DNA from: Vicinamibacterales bacterium
GTDB lineage: Bacteria > Acidobacteriota > Vicinamibacteria > Vicinamibacterales > JAKQTR01
Direction of reading: 5' to 3'
Length of the DNA: 64,000 nt
Assembly: GCA_025456345.1 (NCBI GenBank)
Contig: JALOKU010000001.1
Coordinates: 1-64,000 of the forward strand
Shown here: in pieces, positions 59,582-64,000 of the stretch
Position numbering within the stretch: position 1 is the first letter of the stretch
Layout of the letters: each line of letters begins with the position of its first letter
Program-made: the position numbers and the translations under genes
Notes under the pieces: model-generated
Database searches by the model: none
Told to the model about the DNA's origin: nothing
What the model saw: the letters and a program-made list of their open reading frames with translations, nothing else

Positions 59582-60610
59582 ATGACCGCCAAAACACGCT
59601 ACTTCCTTGTCGGGTCGGTGATGGTCCTCATCGTGGGGCTGTCGATTGGCCTGGTCGCCTTCTATGGCGGGATGCCCTCAGGCCTGTTCTCCGGCCAGAG
59701 CGGGCCGGCCGAGCTGAAGTACCTCCCCGGCGACGCGGCCGTGGTCGCCTACGCCAACGTCCGGGACGTGATGAACTCCGAGCTGCGCCAGCGGCTGCGC
59801 AGGTTCGAAGGGGTGACTGACGAAGGGCGCAGCGAGTTCAAGACCCAGACCGGGATAGACATCGAGCAGGACATCGACCACGTCGTGGCCTGCATGGGGA
59901 CGCCGGGAGCCCAGGCTGAGCGCTCCGGGCTGGTGGTGGTGACCGGACGGTTCGACGCGACGAGGATCGAGGCGCTGGCGCTGCAGCATGGCGGGCGGAC
60001 CGAGCAGTACAAGGGCAAGCGGCTGCTGCTGGCGCCCGACGCCAAGAGCGGCGCCGATGAACACCCCCATGCCGAGATGGCGATGGCGTTCCTGGGCAGC
60101 GGCGTGGTGGCCATGGGCACCGCCGACATGGTGCGCCGCGCGGTGGACCGCGCCGCCGGCGGGAGCAGCGTCCAGGGCAACGCCGAGCTGATGCGGCTGG
60201 TTGGCGAGATGAGCGGGCAGAGCATGTGGGCGGTCGGCCGGTTCGACGCGCTCTCCGCGCAGGCGACGCTTCCGGCCGAGGTGACCGAACGGATTCCGCC
60301 GATCTCCTGGTTCTCGGCGAGCGGGCGCGTCAACGGCGGGCTGTCTGCGGTGGTCAAGGCCGAGGCCAAGGATGAACAGGCGGCCGACAACCTGCGGGAC
60401 ATCGTGCGCGGCTTCGTGGCCCTGGCAAAGATGCAGACCAGCGGCAAGCCCGGCATCCAGAAGATGCTGCCCGACGTCCAGCTCTCGGGCGACGGCAAGG
60501 AAGTGGCGATCTCCTTCGCCGTGACCAACGAGATGCTCGACGCCTTCGAAGCCGCGCGCGCGATGGGCGATCAGATCAAGAAGCTCGAGCCGCACGCTCC
60601 GAAGCAGTAG
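59582..60610 (+). CDS. Membrane-anchored protein of unknown function
   Basis: 342 residues. One N-terminal helix (YFLVGSVMVLIVGLSIGLVAFYGG) probably anchors it, with the rest outside. The body alternates sheets and helices (LKYLPGDAAVVAYANVRDVMNSELRQRLRR, GIDIEQDIDHVVACM, GLVVVTGRFDATRIEALALQHGG, SMWAVGRFDALS). The repeated VTGRFD/AVGRFD elements suggest two similar halves. I do not recognise the family. GGAGG lies upstream of the ATG. It follows the ABC-2 operon by 84 bp, and a candidate ECF promoter lies in that gap. Confidence 0.7.
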   Translation: MTAKTRYFLVGSVMVLIVGLSIGLVAFYGGMPSGLFSGQSGPAELKYLPGDAAVVAYANVRDVMNSELRQRLRRFEGVTDEGRSEFKTQTGIDIEQDIDHVVACMGTPGAQAERSGLVVVTGRFDATRIEALALQHGGRTEQYKGKRLLLAPDAKSGADEHPHAEMAMAFLGSGVVAMGTADMVRRAVDRAAGGSSVQGNAELMRLVGEMSGQSMWAVGRFDALSAQATLPAEVTERIPPISWFSASGRVNGGLSAVVKAEAKDEQAADNLRDIVRGFVALAKMQTSGKPGIQKMLPDVQLSGDGKEVAISFAVTNEMLDAFEAARAMGDQIKKLEPHAPKQ

Positions 60611-60688
60611 GGACGTTCTCGGCGGGGAACCTTGCGGCCCGGGTCAGGCGCGGTGCCAACCCGGGCCGCCGACTGTACGCAGCCTGCC

Positions 60689-60717
60689 TTGACTAAGATC
60701 TGCGCGGCATCTACACT
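60689..60717 (+). promoter_or_regulatory. Sigma-70 promoter upstream of the GGCT-like gene
   Basis: TTGACT (60689-60694), 17 bp, TACACT (60712-60717). The predicted start near 60724 leaves a leader of about 93 nt before GTG 60817. I see no named regulatory RNA in that leader. Confidence 0.7.
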
Positions 60718-60816
60718 GCATCCATACCTAAGGCTCCTGCGCTGCGTCGGCGACCACGCCGGTCAGGACGGCGCGCACGGCTCTGACGTTTGCCCCGCTG
60801 GGAGGCTGGTCCGCCT

Positions 60817-61218
60817 GTGACCGACAAGATCTTTGTCTACGGAACGCTGATGGCGGGCTTCGACCGCAGGAAGCGGGCCGGCATCGACACGCGGATGCGG
60901 TTTGTGGGCCGCGGCTGGATTCAAGCCGCGATGTACGACCTCGGCCTCTTCCCGGCGGCCATCCCCGCTCCGGACGGCCGCGTGGCCGGGGAACTCTACG
61001 AAGTGGTCGACGACCCTTCAGTGCTCACCAAGCTGGACGAAATCGAAGGCTACCGCCCGACCGAACCTGACACCAGCCTCTACATGCGGGCTCAGACGGC
61101 GGTGACGCTGGAGAACGGGTCCGTCGACAGCGCCTGGGTGTATTTCTACAATGCCCCCCTCGGACAGGGTCAGCGGATCGAGTCTGGCGACTACCTCGAC
61201 CACCTTCGCCTCAAGTAG
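60817..61218 (+). CDS. Gamma-glutamylcyclotransferase-like (AIG2/YtfP) protein
   Basis: 133 residues. DKIFVYGTLMAGFDRR, MYDLGLFPAAI, GELYEVVDD, LTKLDEIEGYRP and the C-terminal VYFYNAPL match the GGCT/AIG2 fold; YGTLM forms the substrate pocket and Glu in DEIEGY is the usual catalytic acid. Members cyclise gamma-glutamyl compounds, but many bacterial YtfP proteins lack a proven substrate. GTG 60817 has GGAGG 11 bases upstream; a TTG at 60790 is less likely. Single-gene unit with its own promoter. Confidence 0.88.
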   Translation: MTDKIFVYGTLMAGFDRRKRAGIDTRMRFVGRGWIQAAMYDLGLFPAAIPAPDGRVAGELYEVVDDPSVLTKLDEIEGYRPTEPDTSLYMRAQTAVTLENGSVDSAWVYFYNAPLGQGQRIESGDYLDHLRLK

Positions 61219-61298
61219 CGCACGGACCCGTTTCTGCCGTTCGACGCCACGCCGATGTTCGTCGCGCCGGCCCATCACGGTGACGTCGGGGAAGGTGG

Positions 61299-61646
61299 TC
61301 AGCGCGCGGCTTCGCGCTCTCGGAGGATGCGATCGAGGTAGGCGGCGATCGCCGCGTCTGCGTGGGGCGGCAGGTCGACGAACTCGACGCCCGCCACGTA
61401 TCGCACGAGGTCGCGGCCGATGTCCGCGATCTGGCAGTGGACCACGCGGGCCGTCACGACGACCGAATCGTCCCCGAGGTACAGGCGCAGTTCGTGGGCG
61501 CTTCCGAGGATCAGGGGGAACGCGCACTCGAGTTGCGCGCCCTTGCGGCTGATGTTGCGAATGAGCGCCGGGGCCGGCACGGTGACTTCCCCGGGCAGGC
61601 GGCCCAGGATCTCGGTGCGCGGCGCCTCCCGCTTGTCGGGATCCAT
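61299..61646 (-). CDS. PilZ-domain protein (c-di-GMP receptor)
   Basis: 115 residues, one PilZ domain. The c-di-GMP contacts are present: R-x3-R in REAPR near the N-terminus and N-x-S-x2-G in [11 protein letters not shown]. The remaining strands ([32 protein letters not shown]) fit the beta-barrel. The C-terminal helix is [10 protein letters not shown]. The ATG is preceded by TATAGT eight bases upstream and no Shine-Dalgarno. It complements the HD-GYP protein at 24950 as evidence for c-di-GMP signalling. Confidence 0.88.
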   Translation of the reverse strand: MDPDKREAPRTEILGRLPGEVTVPAPALIRNISRKGAQLECAFPLILGSAHELRLYLGDDSVVVTARVVHCQIADIGRDLVRYVAGVEFVDLPPHADAAIAAYLDRILREREAAR

Positions 61647-61654
61647 CGGCGGGC

Positions 61655-61660
61655 ACTATA
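61655..61660 (-). promoter_or_regulatory. -10 element for leaderless PilZ mRNA
   Basis: TATAGT on the minus strand ends eight bases before the ATG at 61646. A TATGAT on the plus strand (61678-61683) lies back to back and may serve the aldehyde dehydrogenase gene. Confidence 0.55.
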
Positions 61661-61710
61661 CCACGCCCCGGCTTGTGTATGATGGAGCCTCCCCCCGTGT
61701 GGCAGAGACC

Positions 61711-63216
61711 ATGACCATGAACGAGCTTGGCGTCCCGACGTGTCAGAATCTCATCGGCGGCGAGTGGGTGCCGGCCGCTTCCGGCGAGGTCTTCGAGAAC
61801 CGAAACCCCGCCGACACCGGCGACCTCATCGGCTACTTCGCCAAGTCCTCCCGCACCGACGCGGAGCGGGCCGTCGATGCCGCCGCCCGGGCCTTCGAGC
61901 CCTGGCGGCTCGTGCCGGCCCCGAAGCGGGCCGAAATCCTCTTCCGGGCGGCCCAGCTGCTCGTCGAGCGCAAGGAGCGCCTCGCGCGCGACATGACCCG
62001 CGAGATGGGCAAGGTCCTCGAGGAAGCGCGCGGCGACGTCCAGGAAGCCATCGACATGGCGTTCTTCATGGCGGGCGAAGGCCGCCGCCAGCACGGCCAG
62101 ACGGCGCCCTCCGAGCTGCGCGACAAGTTCGCGATGTCGATCCGGCAGCCGATCGGCGTGTGCGGCATCATCACGCCGTGGAACTTCCCGATGGCCATCC
62201 CGTCGTGGAAAATCCTGCCCGCGCTCGTGTGCGGCGACACCGTGGTGCTGAAGCCGGCCACGCTCACGCCGCTGTCGGCGTGGAACTTCGTCAAGGTCCT
62301 GGAGGACGCGGGGCTGCCGCCGGGCGTGCTCAACCTCGTGACCGGGGGCGGCGGCGACGTCGGCAACGCGCTGCTCGAGTCGCCGGTGGTCAGCGTCGTG
62401 TCGTTCACGGGCTCGACCGAGGTCGGCCGCACGGTCAGCACGAAGGCGGCCCCGACCTTCAAGAAGGTCCACCTGGAAATGGGCGGGAAGAACATCATCG
62501 TCGTCATGGACGATGCCGACCTGGCGCTGGCGGTTGACGGGTGCGTGTGGGGCGGGTTCGGGACAACGGGGCAGCGATGCACGGCGGCGAGCCGCGTGGC
62601 CGTGCACCGGAAGGTCTACGAGGCGTTCGTGGACCAGTACGTCAGGCAGGTGCGGACGCTGAAGGTGGGCGACGGCCTCGACCCGAGCGTGCAGATGGGG
62701 CCGTCGGTGAGCCGCGGCCAGGTCGAGACCGTGATGCACTACGTCGGCGTCGGCAGAGCCGAGGGCGCCACGCTGGCGTGCGGCGGGCACGCCCTGGACA
62801 CGGGCGCGTACGCGAAGGGGTTCTTCCACGAGCCCACGGTGTTCACCGACGTGCACCCGCAGATGCGGATTGCGCAGGAAGAGATCTTCGGGCCGGTGGT
62901 TTCGGTGATGCCGTTCGAGTCGTTCGAGGAGGCCGTTGCCATCGCCAACGGCGTCGAGTACGGGCTGTCGGCGTCGATCTACACGCGCGACATCAATCTC
63001 GCCTTCCGCGCGATGCGCGACCTGCACACGGGCCTTTTCTACGTGAACGCGCCGACGATTGGCGCCGAGATCCACCTGCCGTTCGGCGGCACGAAGAACA
63101 CCGGCAACGGGCACCGGGAGGCCGGCGAGGCCGCACTGGACGTGTTTTCCGAGTGGAAGTCGATCTACGTCGACTTCAGCGGCCGGCTGCAGCGCGCCCA
63201 GATCGACACGGAGTAG
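61711..63216 (+). CDS. NAD(P)-dependent aldehyde dehydrogenase
   Basis: 501 residues. [43 protein letters not shown], catalytic Glu in HLEMGGKN and catalytic Cys in [11 protein letters not shown] are all present. [13 protein letters not shown] and [16 protein letters not shown] complete the ALDH core. The C-terminus [19 protein letters not shown] resembles the alpha-ketoglutarate-semialdehyde/succinate-semialdehyde type rather than ALDH7. The exact substrate is uncertain. Two ATGs (61711, 61717) are candidate starts. It is eight bases upstream of folE, an unusual partner that may simply share a transcript. Confidence 0.92.
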   Translation: MTMNELGVPTCQNLIGGEWVPAASGEVFENRNPADTGDLIGYFAKSSRTDAERAVDAAARAFEPWRLVPAPKRAEILFRAAQLLVERKERLARDMTREMGKVLEEARGDVQEAIDMAFFMAGEGRRQHGQTAPSELRDKFAMSIRQPIGVCGIITPWNFPMAIPSWKILPALVCGDTVVLKPATLTPLSAWNFVKVLEDAGLPPGVLNLVTGGGGDVGNALLESPVVSVVSFTGSTEVGRTVSTKAAPTFKKVHLEMGGKNIIVVMDDADLALAVDGCVWGGFGTTGQRCTAASRVAVHRKVYEAFVDQYVRQVRTLKVGDGLDPSVQMGPSVSRGQVETVMHYVGVGRAEGATLACGGHALDTGAYAKGFFHEPTVFTDVHPQMRIAQEEIFGPVVSVMPFESFEEAVAIANGVEYGLSASIYTRDINLAFRAMRDLHTGLFYVNAPTIGAEIHLPFGGTKNTGNGHREAGEAALDVFSEWKSIYVDFSGRLQRAQIDTE

Positions 63217-63224
63217 GAGACGCC

Positions 63225-63776
63225 ATGGAAGACCTGGTCCGTCAGCTGCTGGTTGAACTGGGCGAAGACCCGTCGCGCGAGGGCCTCGCCGCCACGCCGA
63301 GGCGTGTGGCGAAGTCGCTGAAGTTCCTCACGAGCGGGTACGACGCCGACGTGGACGAAGTCATCAATCAGGCCCTCTTCACGGTCACCTACAGCGAGAT
63401 GGTGATCGTCAAGGACATCGACTTCTTCAGCCTGTGCGAACACCATCTCCTGCCGTTCTTCGGCAAGTGCCACGTGGCGTACATCCCGCGGAACAAGGTG
63501 ATCGGGCTCAGCAAGATTCCGCGCCTGGTGGACATCTTCGCCCGCCGGCTGCAGGTCCAGGAACGTCTCACGAGCCAGATCGCCGAGACGATCCGGGACA
63601 AGATCGACCCGCTGGGCGTGGCCGTGGTCATGGAGGCCACGCACCTGTGCATGTCGATGCGCGGCGTCGAGAAGCAGCGCTCGTTCGCCGTGACCAGCTC
63701 GATGCTCGGCGCGTTCCGGGACCGCGACCGGACCCGCGCGGAGTTCCTCGAGCTCATCCGGCTCCGGCACGCCTGA
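63225..63776 (+). CDS. folE: GTP cyclohydrolase I
   Basis: 183 residues. [41 protein letters not shown] with zinc ligands Cys and His, [23 protein letters not shown], and [14 protein letters not shown] (third zinc ligand Cys) are family motifs. It converts GTP to dihydroneopterin triphosphate, first step of tetrahydrofolate and pterin synthesis. The normal length is about 180-220. ATG 63225 follows AGGAGACGCC. No other folate genes are seen in the window. Confidence 0.97.
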   Translation: MEDLVRQLLVELGEDPSREGLAATPRRVAKSLKFLTSGYDADVDEVINQALFTVTYSEMVIVKDIDFFSLCEHHLLPFFGKCHVAYIPRNKVIGLSKIPRLVDIFARRLQVQERLTSQIAETIRDKIDPLGVAVVMEATHLCMSMRGVEKQRSFAVTSSMLGAFRDRDRTRAEFLELIRLRHA

Positions 63777-63820
63777 CGGGCGCGCCGCCACCGCGCCCGT
63801 GCCGGCCCTCGTGCCGCTGG

Positions 63821-63826
63821 TATACT
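63821..63826 (+). promoter_or_regulatory. -10 element for a leaderless mRNA
   Basis: TATACT ends seven bases before ATG 63834, and no Shine-Dalgarno lies between. Confidence 0.55.
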
Positions 63827-63833
63827 GCAAGCG

Positions 63834-64000
63834 ATGCGCCGAGTTCTCCTGTCTCTGCTCCTCGTGGGGTGCCTCGCGCCGGCCCGGGCCGGCGCGCAGA
63901 CCCGCACGACCACCCGCAAGCCTGCGCCGCCACCGCCGGCGATGAAGATCGCACCCGCCGAGGTCGACTGCCCGTCGCCTCTCGGCAGCGGCGTCAACAC
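63834..64000 (+). CDS. Secreted protein, N-terminal part only
   Basis: 55 codons are visible before the window ends. They encode a signal peptide (RRVLLSLLLVGCLAPARAGA) and the start of a Pro/Thr/Lys-rich segment (TRKPAPPPPAMKIAPAEVDC). A Cys inside the hydrophobic stretch (VGC) fits a lipobox poorly, so cleavage after AGA is more likely. No domain can be called from this fragment. Confidence 0.7.
   Translation, partial: MRRVLLSLLLVGCLAPARAGAQTRTTTRKPAPPPPAMKIAPAEVDCPSPLGSGVN

Overview
The window is very GC-rich, densely packed bacterial chromosome. Tat-targeted DUF1501 next to DUF1800, a sigma/anti-sigma/DUF4097 cassette, a PilZ protein, an HD-GYP protein and heptameric intergenic repeats together suggest Acidobacteriota, possibly Vicinamibacteria. 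That placement is inference; no rRNA gene is present.

Region 1 (1-3,750) is a small genomic island at the 3' end of ssrA (tmRNA, minus strand, tag ANSQLALAA). A 23-bp copy of the ssrA 3' end lies at 470-492, and a third decayed copy at about 240-269. Between the outer copies and ssrA sit a HigBA-type toxin-antitoxin pair and a frameshifted IS3-family element. A partial HicB-like antitoxin crosses the left edge.

Region 2 (3,850-15,300) holds a coiled-coil/GAF protein coupled to a TPR lytic transglycosylase, three large multi-membrane-span proteins of the GT-C type, and an outer-membrane barrel. Region 3 (15,400-19,300) is a heterodimeric ABC exporter with one degenerate ATP site. Region 4 (19,300-24,800, minus) is a run of M4 protease, outer-membrane protein, alkyltransferase-like protein, ECF sigma, anti-sigma and DUF4097. 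Region 5 (24,950-28,600, minus) pairs an HD-GYP protein with a HEAT-repeat protein that resembles it at the N-terminus.

Region 6 (28,700-35,000, plus) is nucleoside salvage: pyrimidine-nucleoside phosphorylase, NupC-type transporter, purine-nucleoside phosphorylase and cytidine deaminase, then methylthioribose-1-phosphate isomerase and TsaD. Region 7 (35,100-39,200, minus) is a DUF1800 (with fibronectin-type repeats)/DUF1501 secreted pair.

Region 8 (39,500-46,320, minus) is the most unusual locus: six almost overlapping genes. They encode a PqqD-like (RRE) protein with a leader-like C-terminal tail, a GT2 glycosyltransferase, a PF14907-type nucleotidyltransferase, an ABC exporter, a fused HprK-like kinase/GT2 glycosyltransferase, and an SDR epimerase/dehydrogenase. 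This looks like an undescribed peptide- or glycan-modification and export system without the lasso cyclase and protease.

Region 9 (46,500-64,000) contains DoxX, a Tat-exported Gfo/Idh oxidoreductase, ApbE, YjbQ, Nudix, a LemA/TPM pair, a nucleotidyltransferase-like protein, TauE, GltS, an HD hydrolase, a double ABC-2 type transporter, a membrane-anchored unknown, a GGCT-like protein, PilZ, an aldehyde dehydrogenase, FolE, and the start of a secreted protein.

Two genome-wide habits show through. Intergenic tandem repeats of several different sequences nearly all have a 7-bp period. Several genes have a -10 hexamer 6-10 nt before the start codon and no Shine-Dalgarno, suggesting leaderless transcripts.
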